From Halobaculum magnesiiphilum (GTDB taxonomy: Archaea > Halobacteriota > Halobacteria > Halobacteriales > Haloferacaceae), in NCBI RefSeq assembly GCF_019823105.1, contig NZ_CP081958.1:2108001-2172000 (forward strand): 64,000 nt of DNA, in the 5' to 3' direction. Both the position numbers and the translations under genes were made by a program. The notes under the pieces were generated by a model. The model made no database searches. It saw nothing but the letters and a program-made list of their open reading frames with translations, and had not been told where the DNA came from. Each line of letters starts with the position of its first letter. Positions within the stretch are counted from its first letter, which is position 1. Below, in pieces: positions 27,317 through 35,222 of the stretch.

Positions 27317-27472
27317 TTACGACTCGCGTTCGGTGTCCTGTGTGACGATCAGGTCGAACGGGGTGTCGGCGGGTTCGTCGTCGGGCGTGAGATATCTGCG
27401 GCGAACCCCCTCCCCGTCGAGGGACCGATCTGTGGCGCCTGTCTCGTCCCCGCGACGGTCAGCAGGTGGCGG
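27317..27472 (-). pseudogene. orphaned C-terminal gene fragment
   Basis: On the minus strand an open frame ending in TAA at 27317-27319 encodes a tail with normal haloarchaeal composition (YLTPDDEPADTPFDLIVTQ, then DTERES). It opens after a TGA at about 27472 and has no ATG or GTG anywhere in frame. This looks like the 3' end of a gene whose 5' part has been lost. It sits exactly at the left edge of the amidase/S-layer region, so the loss may have accompanied an insertion. The parent family is not recognised. Confidence 0.4.
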
Positions 27473-27518
27473 AGTTCAGGACGGCACGGCTTGTACCGAT
27501 CCCGGGCCGTAGCCGGTG

Positions 27519-27529
27519 AATAGTTATTT
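27519..27529 (+). promoter_or_regulatory. TATA region of the amidase gene
   Basis: AATAGTTATTT is centred about 20 nt before ATG 27544 and about 31 nt before an in-frame GTG at 27556. The spacing fits the GTG better for a leaderless transcript, so the true start may be four codons downstream of the ATG. Confidence 0.5.
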
Positions 27530-27543
27530 GCTATCACAACTCA

Positions 27544-29082
27544 ATGGTTGTTTTCGTGTCAGAATCTCCACCGAACGTCCGTCCGCCGACTACCGAAGAG
27601 ATCCGAGAACTCGCCGAACAGCATCACATGTCGCTGTCGGACGACGAGGTCGCCGACTTCGCGGCGATCATCGAGGGGATGTTGGACGGGTACGAGCGGA
27701 TCGACGAACTGTCGGCGCCGACGCCGGAGGTGAAGTACCACACCCGCGATCCGGGCTACGAGCCCGACGCCGAGGAAGACCCGCTCAACGCGTTCGTCCG
27801 GAAGTGTGAGGTACAGGGCGCGGACGGGGGACCACTCGCCGGCTACGAGGTCGGGCTCAAAGACTCCGTGTCGCTCGCGGGCGTCGAGATGACGCTCGGC
27901 TCGAAACTGTTCGAGGGGTACGTGCCGTCCACGGACGCGACGATCGTCACACGACTGCTCGATGCCGGCGCGACGATCACGGGGAAGCTCAACATGGAGG
28001 ACATGGCGCTGTCCGGGAGCGGCGAGCTCTCGGCGACCGGTCCCGTGCTCAATCCCCGCGATGACGACTACATCGCAGGCGGATCCTCCAGCGGGAGTGC
28101 GGCCGCGGTCGCGACGGGGGACGTCGACGTCGCCATCGGCGGCGACCAGGGCGGGTCGATCCGGATCCCTGCTTCGTGGAGCGGGATCGTCGGCCACAAA
28201 CCCACACACAGCCTCGTTCCCTACACCGGCGTCGCCGGACTCGGTCGCTCGTTCGACCACGTCGGCCCGATGTGCTCGACGGTCGAGGACTGTGCGCTCA
28301 TGCTCGACGTGCTCGCGGGCGCCGACGGGCTCGATCCGCGACAGGGTGCCGTCCCCACCCAGCACTACAGCGAGGCGCTCGGGGTAACTCCGAGCGAGAT
28401 CACCGTCGGGGTGCTACAGGAGGGCTTCGGCCACGAGCAGAGCGAACCGGGCGTCGACGAGACGGTCCGTACCGCGCTCGATGCGTTCGAAGCGGCCGGC
28501 GCGGAGGTGGTCGACGTCTCGGTGCCGATGCATCTCGACGGCCTGCCGATCTGGAACGCGATCGGCCTCGAAGAGATCACTGCGACGGTCAACGCCGAGT
28601 GTGTCGGCCACTACGGGAAGGGCTTCTACGACACGCAGTTCGCGGACGCGTTCGGTCGTGCTCGCCGATCTCAGGCGGACGATTACCTCACGACGATGAA
28701 GCTCACGCTGATCGCCGGACAGTACCTGTCAAACGAGTACCGGGGGCACTACCACGCCAAGGGACAGAACCTCGCTCGCAAGCTCACCGACGCCTACGAC
28801 CAGGCGCTCGAGGACGTCGACGTGCTCGCGATGCCGACGACACCGCAGACTGCTCACGAGGTCGATCGCGACATCTCGCGGGTCGAAGCGATCGACCGAG
28901 CGCTCGACATGCTCTCGAACACGGCGCCGTTCGACAACACCGGCCACCCGGCGATCAGTGTGCCCGCAGGGCAGTCGGATGGCCTTCCGGTCGGCGTGAT
29001 GTTCGTCGGCGACAGCTTCGACGACGCGACCGCGCTGGCGAGTGCGCACGCCTTCGAGCAGCACGTCGAGGTAACGTTGTAG
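27544..29082 (+). CDS. amidase signature family hydrolase
   Basis: The 512-residue enzyme has the Ser-cisSer-Lys triad of the amidase signature family: Lys in [11 protein letters not shown], the Gly/Ser loop [15 protein letters not shown] and the nucleophile Ser in [16 protein letters not shown]. It has an N-terminal helical extension (residues about 15-60) seen in aliphatic amidases linked to nitrile or indoleacetamide metabolism. The substrate is unknown. No nitrile hydratase or GatC gene is adjacent, so it is not the GatA subunit. Codon use is less GC-biased than in neighbouring housekeeping genes. Confidence 0.88.
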   Translation: MVVFVSESPPNVRPPTTEEIRELAEQHHMSLSDDEVADFAAIIEGMLDGYERIDELSAPTPEVKYHTRDPGYEPDAEEDPLNAFVRKCEVQGADGGPLAGYEVGLKDSVSLAGVEMTLGSKLFEGYVPSTDATIVTRLLDAGATITGKLNMEDMALSGSGELSATGPVLNPRDDDYIAGGSSSGSAAAVATGDVDVAIGGDQGGSIRIPASWSGIVGHKPTHSLVPYTGVAGLGRSFDHVGPMCSTVEDCALMLDVLAGADGLDPRQGAVPTQHYSEALGVTPSEITVGVLQEGFGHEQSEPGVDETVRTALDAFEAAGAEVVDVSVPMHLDGLPIWNAIGLEEITATVNAECVGHYGKGFYDTQFADAFGRARRSQADDYLTTMKLTLIAGQYLSNEYRGHYHAKGQNLARKLTDAYDQALEDVDVLAMPTTPQTAHEVDRDISRVEAIDRALDMLSNTAPFDNTGHPAISVPAGQSDGLPVGVMFVGDSFDDATALASAHAFEQHVEVTL

Positions 29083-29315
29083 CGGTCGCACTTCGCCACC
29101 GGCGCGAGAGACGGCGATCGGCTGATCCGGAGGGCGATCGCGAGGCCGGACGACTTCTACTGATCGAAGAGATCGTCGAGGTTGGCCGCAAGCGAGCAGC
29201 AAGGTGAACTCGAAGTATTTCTATTCCGTTGAAAGTGGGTCCTCTCCCACGGCAATCGGATATATTCGTCTTTACCTGGCTACAAAGAATTAACCCTGTC
29301 CGATCGATGTACTGG
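29083..29315. other. 233-nt gap upstream of the S-layer paralogue promoter
   Basis: Nothing convincing is coded here. Its right end carries the core promoter of the S-layer paralogue: AATTAAC (29288-29294) about 26 nt before the expected transcription start. A second AT-rich element, GGATATATTC (29258-29267), lies 26 nt further upstream. Confidence 0.4.
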
Positions 29316-29426
29316 GTACCCCTATCAGATGACGCTCTCGCGTATTCCTCGCAACCGGCACAGGAACTGCGTCGAGATCCGGACGAATCGCGGTGAAACC
29401 ACGTCGCAGTACGACTTCGATAGCTC
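29316..29426 (+). promoter_or_regulatory. 111-nt 5' leader of the S-layer paralogue, with uORF
   Basis: From the predicted start at GTACCCCT (29316) to the ATG (29427) is 111 nt. The leader shares ordered blocks with the leader of the downstream S-layer gene: GTACCCCTA at the start, TATTCCTCGC (29343), and GCAGTACGACT (29406) exactly 21 nt before the ATG. It contains an ATG at 29329 opening a 33-codon frame whose TGA (29428-29430) overlaps the S-layer start as ATGA. H. salinarum csg mRNA is known for a long leader of similar size, in contrast to most leaderless haloarchaeal mRNAs. Confidence 0.55.
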
Positions 29427-29430
29427 ATGA
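29329..29430 (+). CDS. possible upstream ORF (33 codons) overlapping the S-layer paralogue start
   Basis: The frame reads MTLSRIPRNRHRNC and onward to YDFDSS, then TGA overlapping the ATG at 29427. It begins 13 nt after the predicted transcription start. Translation is not shown by sequence alone; it could couple or regulate the downstream start. Confidence 0.3.
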   Translation: MTLSRIPRNRHRNCVEIRTNRGETTSQYDFDSS

Positions 29431-31010
29431 CAGACCCAACTCTCAGAACCCGTGCATTGCTCTTGGCCGCGGTGGTGGTGTTCAGCGTCTTCGCTGGCAC
29501 TGCCGCCGCGGGAACTGCAGCCGGGGCTCCCACCGCTTCAGCGGGAACCCTCAGTGACGTACCTCCCGTCCGAGACCCCGGATCGACGGGCGCGTCCGTT
29601 CAGGTGAGTACGCACACCGACAGCCCGCATCGGCCCACAACGCTCGTCCAAAGCGACGGCGACAGCGAGGTCAACCTCTCGGAGGGTTCCATCGAGGTTC
29701 CACGAGGCGGGATCGCGACGTTCACCGTGCGGCTGAACGACTCCGGTAGCTCCGCGACGGTCGTCATCGGCAACGAGAGCGAGGACGGCTATCAGGCCAA
29801 CGTCTCGGTCACCGACGCCAACGACGACGGGGAAGTTACCTTCGCGTTCAACACCTACACGGCGGGCAACACCTCGGCCGGTACCGTCGTCCGGTTGGTC
29901 GGCGACAGCGAATCCGACCGGATCACGTTCGACAGCACTGAGAGCCAGACCGGGTTGAATTCCCTCCTCGACACCGGCGACTACCTCGTCGCGGTCGGGA
30001 CGAACGACGACCCCGCCGCCGTTCTCGAAACGCCGGACTTCGTCGGGGCGCTGTTCGTCGCTGAGCGTTCGGACCCGTCACAAACGCTCTGGCGGACGAC
30101 GCAGGACACGCTCTCGGACGTTCGGGAGGCTAGCGACAACGAGACCCGCTCTGCGGTGACGAGCGTCGGCGACGCCATCGTGAACGAACGACTGACGCGG
30201 ACCGACACGCTGGCGTTCACACCCAACGATTCGAACAGCGACGTGCTCGTCACCGAGCTCTCCGTGCCAGGGCTGTCCGGAATGCTCGGCACAGTCAGCG
30301 GCGGTGAGGTCACGGACGAGTTCACTGCAGCCATCCGGTCGAACAACTCCTCCGATGCCCCGTTTCGTGTCGTCCTTGCGGAGCAGAATCCGGGGCTGAA
30401 CCGGGAGCCCGTTACGCTCGACCTCGGCGAGACGCTCTCTGCAGGGACGGGGATCGACGACGCGCTCACGGTCGTCTACGCCGGCGGGGACACGTTCTAC
30501 GTGTTCGTGGACTACGACGCCGTGGCCGCCAGCACGGTCGACGGAACGGATTCCGCCTTCGAGGACGGCGACGAGATCGCCGTCAACGGTACCTTGCAGG
30601 ACGCGCGCCTGCTCGACATCGATCCGAACGAGACGGATGCCTCGGAGGGTGCATCCCGGTATCCGACCGCTTCGGCGACCTTCACGCTCGAAGCGGCCGA
30701 CGGTGAGTTCGATGTCAACGAGGACGACCTCGTGACGACGACGGCCGGCGAGAACGCGACGATCACCGGAACGACGAACGTCGCGCCGGGGACGGAGTTG
30801 ACGGTCGTCATTCGCTCGGGCGAAGAAGTTCAAGCGGCGTTCCTCGAGAGCCAGACAGTCACCGTCGGTAGTGACGGGACGTTCACGGCATCGTTCAATT
30901 TGAGCGCGCAAGCTCCCGGAGATACGTTCGAAGCGGAGGTCACGCAGGGACCCTTCACGACGGCGTCCGAGGGGGTGATCGTCGAGGAGAACGCGACGGA
31001 GGCATCGTAA
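29427..31010 (+). CDS. S-layer glycoprotein paralogue without C-terminal anchor
   Basis: The 527-residue protein has a haloarchaeal surface-glycoprotein signal peptide (TRALLLAAVVVFSVFAGT, the TIGR04207 type) and then aligns with roughly residues 410-840 of the full S-layer protein encoded next: LSEGSIEVPRGGIATF, EDGYQANVSV, VTFAFNTYTAG, SLLDTGDYLVAV, TNVAPGTELTVV. It lacks the first ~370 residues (Ig-like domains) and also the Thr-rich stalk and PGF-CTERM tail, ending GVIVEENATEAS. About a dozen N-x-S/T sequons are present. It may be secreted freely, or sit in the S-layer by protein contact. Codon use is more GC-biased than in the major S-layer gene, suggesting lower expression. Confidence 0.85.
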   Translation: MTDPTLRTRALLLAAVVVFSVFAGTAAAGTAAGAPTASAGTLSDVPPVRDPGSTGASVQVSTHTDSPHRPTTLVQSDGDSEVNLSEGSIEVPRGGIATFTVRLNDSGSSATVVIGNESEDGYQANVSVTDANDDGEVTFAFNTYTAGNTSAGTVVRLVGDSESDRITFDSTESQTGLNSLLDTGDYLVAVGTNDDPAAVLETPDFVGALFVAERSDPSQTLWRTTQDTLSDVREASDNETRSAVTSVGDAIVNERLTRTDTLAFTPNDSNSDVLVTELSVPGLSGMLGTVSGGEVTDEFTAAIRSNNSSDAPFRVVLAEQNPGLNREPVTLDLGETLSAGTGIDDALTVVYAGGDTFYVFVDYDAVAASTVDGTDSAFEDGDEIAVNGTLQDARLLDIDPNETDASEGASRYPTASATFTLEAADGEFDVNEDDLVTTTAGENATITGTTNVAPGTELTVVIRSGEEVQAAFLESQTVTVGSDGTFTASFNLSAQAPGDTFEAEVTQGPFTTASEGVIVEENATEAS

Positions 31011-31370
31011 CAGCAATCAACCTGATTACGTGAGGACCTACTCACAGGCTCTCGTTGACGTGGCGCGATCGAGATGCTGAAACTGCGCACTACTTAGAGA
31101 ATGTCTCGCACTCGCGTACGTGGATTTGTTCGCTTGGAGGCATCTTCGAGAGGCGAACCGTTCTCGACGGACGTGAGCGATACTTGGCTCGATACGATCC
31201 GCCTTCGTCCGGGACGCGCGCGAGCCGAACCCGACCCAAATCCTCCGCGGCGCCGTGGCACCTCCGCCCACGATCCTCCACAAAGTACTTATTCGCGGTT
31301 CGGGCGAGAACCCCCGACACGCCCGAATTCTGGTGTGTGAAGCGTTGACGCGCCCCCGGATTTACCACAA
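31011..31370. other. 360-nt gap between the two S-layer genes
   Basis: Short frames on both strands here have no credible start or composition, and no remnant of a PGF-CTERM tail follows the stop of the upstream paralogue. I see nothing coded. Confidence 0.5.
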
Positions 31371-31373
31371 GAC

Positions 31374-31382
31374 ATTTATAAG
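31374..31382 (+). promoter_or_regulatory. TATA box of the major S-layer gene
   Basis: ATTTATAAG is the strongest TATA element in the window. It is centred about 26 nt before GTACCCCT (31403), the predicted transcription start. The stretch between (GTCCGAT ... GTA) is shared with the paralogue's promoter. Confidence 0.75.
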
Positions 31383-31402
31383 GTCCGATGTTGGTAACGA
31401 CC

Positions 31403-31520
31403 GTACCCCTACCCATGGTGACAGCAGATAGTATCCCTCGCCGAGTCCGCTTCGCGGGCGTTCTGGAGCAGGCGTGGGCGAACGGTGTTGTCGCCGCTTG
31501 CAGTGCGACTACAGCAAACC
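31403..31520 (+). promoter_or_regulatory. 118-nt 5' leader of the major S-layer gene, with uORF
   Basis: The leader runs from GTACCCCT (31403) to the ATG at 31521. It repeats the blocks of the paralogue leader in the same order and spacing: TATCCCTCGC (31432), GCAGTGCGACT (31500), with the last again exactly 21 nt before the ATG. An ATG at 31415 opens a 39-codon frame ending at TAA 31532-31534, just inside the S-layer gene. Confidence 0.6.
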
Positions 31521-31534
31521 ATGACAGAAACTAA
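31415..31534 (+). CDS. possible upstream ORF (39 codons) overlapping the S-layer start
   Basis: The frame starts MVTADSIPRRVRFAG and ends NHDRN. Only the IPR near its start matches the uORF of the paralogue, and the two uORFs end in different frames relative to their S-layer genes, so the RNA may matter more than the peptide. Confidence 0.3.
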   Translation: MVTADSIPRRVRFAGVLEQAWANGVVAACSATTANHDRN

Positions 31535-34274
31535 CAACAAGATCCGCGCGCTGTTCCTGACAGCGCTGATGGTGTTCAGCGTCTTCGCTGGCACTGTCGC
31601 GTTTACAGGGACGGCTGCTGCGGCTAATGCTACACTCTCGGGCGTTGATTCGAGTGTGCAAGCAGGCAACGACATTACGTTCGATGCTTCAGCCGCGAAT
31701 GCGGACAACATTACGGTATGGATCGATGAAAATGAGGACAATGCCCTGAACTCGTCGGAGGTCAACGACACGTTCACTGGGGCATCCGTAACTGACGGCA
31801 CCCTGACTGTTCCGTCGGACCTTCCTGAGGGAGACTACGTTCTCGCCGCGGCTGAGAACACTAGCTCCCCCACCACGGCCGACGATACATTCACGTTCAC
31901 GGTAGACAACTCGGGGCCGTCGGTCAACAGCGTTGTCCACTACGACAATGACACGTCCTCCGGCGAGGACGGCGAGCTTGAGATCGCGTTCAGCGAGAAT
32001 ATCAGCTCGGGCACCATCACGCTCTACGATGAGGATGGTTCCGTCGTTGACACCCCCTACTCCGTCAGCGGCAACATGAACAACGGCCAGTTCCTCGTCG
32101 ATGTTGCTGGCGATGTCAACCCGCGTGTTGATGTCGTCAACATCGACGTTGAGGACTCCGCCGGTAACGCGATCTCTGACAACTTCAGTGTCACGTTCGC
32201 GTCCACGACGATCAAGAACGTCACCAACAACGACGCGACCGCGTTCGAGGGTTCGACCGTCGCTGTCGTCGACAGCACCGGTCTCGACAGCTCCGTTGAA
32301 GTCACGGGTCCCAACGACTTCTTCTTCAGCGGAACGACCGGCACCAACAGCCAGGTCTACACCTTCGACACGGGCGACCGTGACCTGGGTGACTACAACG
32401 TTACCTTCTCGTCCGGCCCTGACCAGATCCTGACGCTGCGGAACCTCGGTCTGGACGCCTCGGTTGACGAGGAGAACATCACGGTCGAGGAGGCCCTGAC
32501 GGGCGAGATCAGCGCCAACAACGGCAACCGCGACGTTGACGTTGATGTCCTCGACTCCGACGACGATGTCGTCGCCGAGGACACCGTCACGCTCGACGGC
32601 TCCGGTAACGGCGCCTTCGACGCCGGTACGCTCGAAGACACGGGCGATTACACGGTCGAGGTCACGGACGTTGCGACTGGCGTCACCGTGACGGCCGGTA
32701 ACGTCACCGTCAACGAGGCTGAGGAAGGCGAGGCCGCGCTCAGCGAGGGCACGGTCACTGTCACGCAGGGTGACAACGCCCAGTTCACCGTCGAGTTCTC
32801 CGGTGGCGCCACCGAGGGCACGGTCCTCATCGGCGACATCGAAGAGGACGGATACCAGGCCAACGTCACCGTCACTGAGGACAGTGACGACGACCAGGTC
32901 ACCTTCACGTTCAACACCTACACTGCCGGCGGTGCCGGGACGACCGTGTCCCTTGCTGGCGACAGCGTGGGCACTGACGACGAGGTTACCCTGACCAACG
33001 ACGGTGACGCAGACTACGAGCAGCTCTCGGATATCCTCGACACTGGCGACTACATCGTCAGTACGAGCACGGGCGACGCGGTCGCGACGGCCGACAGCCC
33101 CGACGAGGTCGGTACGCTCATCATCGAGCAGCGTGAGGCGCCGAGCCAGCAGCTCTGGCGCACGAGCGACACCACGCTCGAAGCTGTCGCTGATGCAATC
33201 GACGACGAGGACGAGGACGAGGTTGCGGCCATCACCTCGGCCGTCGAGAACGACCAGGTCACGCAGACTGACACGGTCGCCATCGACCCCGACGGCTCGA
33301 TGGACGACATCTTGGTCCACCAGGTCACTGCGCCCGGTCTCGAGGGTCTCCTCGACGATGTGAGCGCGGACGGCGACTCCACGACGGAGGCGCTGTACCA
33401 GGCTACGCAGGAGACCAACGACTACGGCCAGCCCGCGGTTGAGATCCTCTTCGAGGAGACCAACCCCGGCTCGAACGCCGAAGCGACCTCGCTCAACGTG
33501 AGCACGCTCACCGCGAGCGAGGCCACCAGCGCACTGACGGTCGTGTACGACGACAGCTCGTCGAACTACTACGTCTTCGTTGACACGGCCGCCCTCGAGG
33601 ATGCTGGCTTCGAGGACGGTGACAACGTTGAGACCGACATCAACGTCCAGAGCGACCGCCTGCTCGACATCGACGATGATGTCGACGCAGAGGGAGCTGA
33701 AGACGAGTACCAGACCGCTGCGGCCAACTTCAGCGTCGAAGAGGCCGACGGTAGCTTCGACGTGAACGAGGACGACGAGGTTGAGGCAGTTGCCGGCAAC
33801 GCGTCCATCACGGGTACGACGAACGTCGCGCCCGGGACGGAGTTCACGGTGCGTGTCCAGTCGACCGAGGAGACGCAGCCGCGCTTCATCGAGACGCAGA
33901 CCGTGACCGTCCAGGCGGACGGCACGTTCGAGGCGACCTTCAACCTGAACGACAACGCTGCCGGTGACACCTTCACCGCTAGCGTCCGTCAGGCTGGCTT
34001 CTCCGCGTCGGCTGACGGTGTCCTCGTCGAGAGCGTCTCGACGCCGACGGCCACGCCGGACGACGGCACGCCGACGGACACCGCGACACCGGACGACGGT
34101 ACGCCGACGGCCACCGCGACGCCTGACGAGGGCACGCCGACGGCCACCGCGACGCCTGACGAGGGCACGCCGACGGCGACCCAGACGTCCACGTCGACGC
34201 CCGGCTTCGGTGCCGTGCTGGCAGTCATCGCCCTCATCGGCGCTGCGCTGCTGGCGGTCCGCCGCGACAACTAA
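31521..34274 (+). CDS. S-layer glycoprotein with PGF-CTERM anchor
   Basis: The 917-residue protein is the cell-surface S-layer glycoprotein. It has a surface-glycoprotein signal peptide (IRALFLTALMVFSVFAGT, mature from about ANATLSG), Ig-like domains to about residue 370, the S-layer core (about 390-840), a Thr/Pro-rich stalk of repeats and a PGF-CTERM tail: STPGFGAVLAVIALIG, hydrophobic helix, RRDN. About sixteen N-x-S/T sequons (for example NAT just after the signal, NIT, NVT, NIS) are potential AglB glycosylation sites, and the Thr stalk fits O-glycosylation. Archaeosortase A cleaves PGF-CTERM proteins and permits lipid attachment; artA is 950 nt downstream. Codon bias is that of a very highly expressed gene. 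Confidence 0.95.
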   Translation: MTETNNKIRALFLTALMVFSVFAGTVAFTGTAAAANATLSGVDSSVQAGNDITFDASAANADNITVWIDENEDNALNSSEVNDTFTGASVTDGTLTVPSDLPEGDYVLAAAENTSSPTTADDTFTFTVDNSGPSVNSVVHYDNDTSSGEDGELEIAFSENISSGTITLYDEDGSVVDTPYSVSGNMNNGQFLVDVAGDVNPRVDVVNIDVEDSAGNAISDNFSVTFASTTIKNVTNNDATAFEGSTVAVVDSTGLDSSVEVTGPNDFFFSGTTGTNSQVYTFDTGDRDLGDYNVTFSSGPDQILTLRNLGLDASVDEENITVEEALTGEISANNGNRDVDVDVLDSDDDVVAEDTVTLDGSGNGAFDAGTLEDTGDYTVEVTDVATGVTVTAGNVTVNEAEEGEAALSEGTVTVTQGDNAQFTVEFSGGATEGTVLIGDIEEDGYQANVTVTEDSDDDQVTFTFNTYTAGGAGTTVSLAGDSVGTDDEVTLTNDGDADYEQLSDILDTGDYIVSTSTGDAVATADSPDEVGTLIIEQREAPSQQLWRTSDTTLEAVADAIDDEDEDEVAAITSAVENDQVTQTDTVAIDPDGSMDDILVHQVTAPGLEGLLDDVSADGDSTTEALYQATQETNDYGQPAVEILFEETNPGSNAEATSLNVSTLTASEATSALTVVYDDSSSNYYVFVDTAALEDAGFEDGDNVETDINVQSDRLLDIDDDVDAEGAEDEYQTAAANFSVEEADGSFDVNEDDEVEAVAGNASITGTTNVAPGTEFTVRVQSTEETQPRFIETQTVTVQADGTFEATFNLNDNAAGDTFTASVRQAGFSASADGVLVESVSTPTATPDDGTPTDTATPDDGTPTATATPDEGTPTATATPDEGTPTATQTSTSTPGFGAVLAVIALIGAALLAVRRDN
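34051..34176 (+). repeat. 33-bp tandem repeats encoding the S-layer stalk
   Basis: A partial 27-bp unit (34051-34077) is followed by three 33-bp units (34078-34110, 34111-34143, 34144-34176). The last two are identical. Each unit encodes T-A-T-P-D-(D/E)-G-T-P-T type sequence, the probable O-glycosylated spacer between the S-layer core and the membrane anchor. Confidence 0.85.
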
Positions 34275-34284
34275 CTAACCACGA

Positions 34285-34335
34285 CTGACCGGGCGTAACC
34301 CGGTCACCTTCCGCTTCACGCGGACCCTTTCTTTC
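34285..34335 (+). terminator. hairpin plus pyrimidine tract after the S-layer gene
   Basis: TGACCGGG-CGTAA-CCCGGTCA forms a perfect 8-bp stem with a 5-nt loop (34285-34305), 10 nt after the stop, followed by a pyrimidine-rich run ending CCCTTTCTTTC. This would cut the S-layer transcript off from the genes downstream. Confidence 0.65.
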
Positions 34336-34450
34336 GACGCGCTCATGTCGGCCAGCGGCGGCGCCGTCGATCGGACCGACACCGACACAGATGAGCGACC
34401 GGCTTCCATGTGCCGCAACATGTATGAGACGGTGACCCGTATCGCTACTC

Positions 34451-34723
34451 ATGGCGACCGACGGCTCCCCGGAAGAAACGACCGTCAGCGATACGGGAAT
34501 GGTAACCATCCCGGCATCACTTCGGCGACGGCTCGACATCGAGGCGGGGGATAAACTCCGGTGGAACGTCGACGAGGAGGGGCAGCTCTCGATCGAGGTC
34601 GTTCGACAACGCTACGGCGCGTTTGAGGACGACGACCGGAAGGCCGACATGGGCGGTGACAGTCTGGAAACGCACGACGCCTCCGGATACGAGGTGGACT
34701 CCGCGTTCGCGGAGGACGCCTGA
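34451..34723 (+). CDS. SpoVT-AbrB family antitoxin
   Basis: The 90-residue protein has an AbrB DNA-binding fold: VSDTGMVTIPASLRRRLDIEAGDKLRW. The C-terminal half is acidic and probably folds on the toxin. It overlaps the following PIN gene by one base (TGATG), the usual antitoxin-first order, and is expected to autoregulate the pair. Confidence 0.82.
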   Translation: MATDGSPEETTVSDTGMVTIPASLRRRLDIEAGDKLRWNVDEEGQLSIEVVRQRYGAFEDDDRKADMGGDSLETHDASGYEVDSAFAEDA

Positions 34724-35154
34724 TGCCCCACGCAGTCGTCGATTCCAACGTTCTCATCGACTACAAGGACACGAGTGCGGACGACCGCCACGAGCGTGCC
34801 GAAGCGATCGTCCTCGGTATCGATCGAGGCGAACTCCCGACTACTCGGGTGACGAACTACGTCCTGTTGGAGTCGCTGAACTGGATTCACGAACGGCGAC
34901 GACACGATATCGCGGTCGACCTCCGGAACCGACTCTCCGCTTCGGCGGGATTCGAATTGGTTCATTCCGCACAGGCGGATTTCCACCGGGCAGTCGAGTT
35001 GTTCGAGACATACGACGGGATCGCGTTCGGTGATGCGACGCTCGTCGCGTACATGGAGCGGGTGGACATCGACTACCTGTATTCGTTCGACGATGACTTC
35101 GACGCGATCGAGTGGATCACTCGACTGGACACACCGAACGACCCACGCCAGTAG
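34723..35154 (+). CDS. PIN-domain ribonuclease toxin (VapC-like)
   Basis: The 143-residue protein has the PIN acidic residues: Asp in VVDSNVLIDY, Glu in YVLLESLNWI, and Asp in IAFGDATLVAYM and YSFDDDFDAI. VapC-type PIN enzymes cleave tRNA or rRNA; the target here is unknown. It is paired with the AbrB antitoxin in front and lies between the S-layer gene and artA. Confidence 0.85.
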   Translation: MPHAVVDSNVLIDYKDTSADDRHERAEAIVLGIDRGELPTTRVTNYVLLESLNWIHERRRHDIAVDLRNRLSASAGFELVHSAQADFHRAVELFETYDGIAFGDATLVAYMERVDIDYLYSFDDDFDAIEWITRLDTPNDPRQ

Positions 35155-35191
35155 CTGCGCCTCGGCACCCACGACACACGAGACGACAAGG

Positions 35192-35199
35192 GCTTTACC
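35192..35199 (+). promoter_or_regulatory. TATA box of artA
   Basis: GCTTTACC is centred 28 nt before the ATG at 35223, so artA has its own leaderless promoter and is not dependent on the toxin operon. Confidence 0.6.
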
Positions 35200-35222
35200 C
35201 GACAGCGCCGATCCACGAACGA

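Noticed and set aside
27544-29082. The amidase as GatA, partner of the gatB gene at 56 kb
   Set aside because: The N-terminal extension and sequence resemble stand-alone amidases, there is no gatC neighbour and gatB is 27 kb away.
31011-31370. A possible third S-layer fragment between the two paralogues
   Set aside because: I compared the frames here with the S-layer tail and core and saw no matching segment.
34051-34176. 33-bp repeats considered as a CRISPR array
   Set aside because: Units are directly adjacent with no spacers and encode the in-frame Thr/Pro stalk of the S-layer protein.
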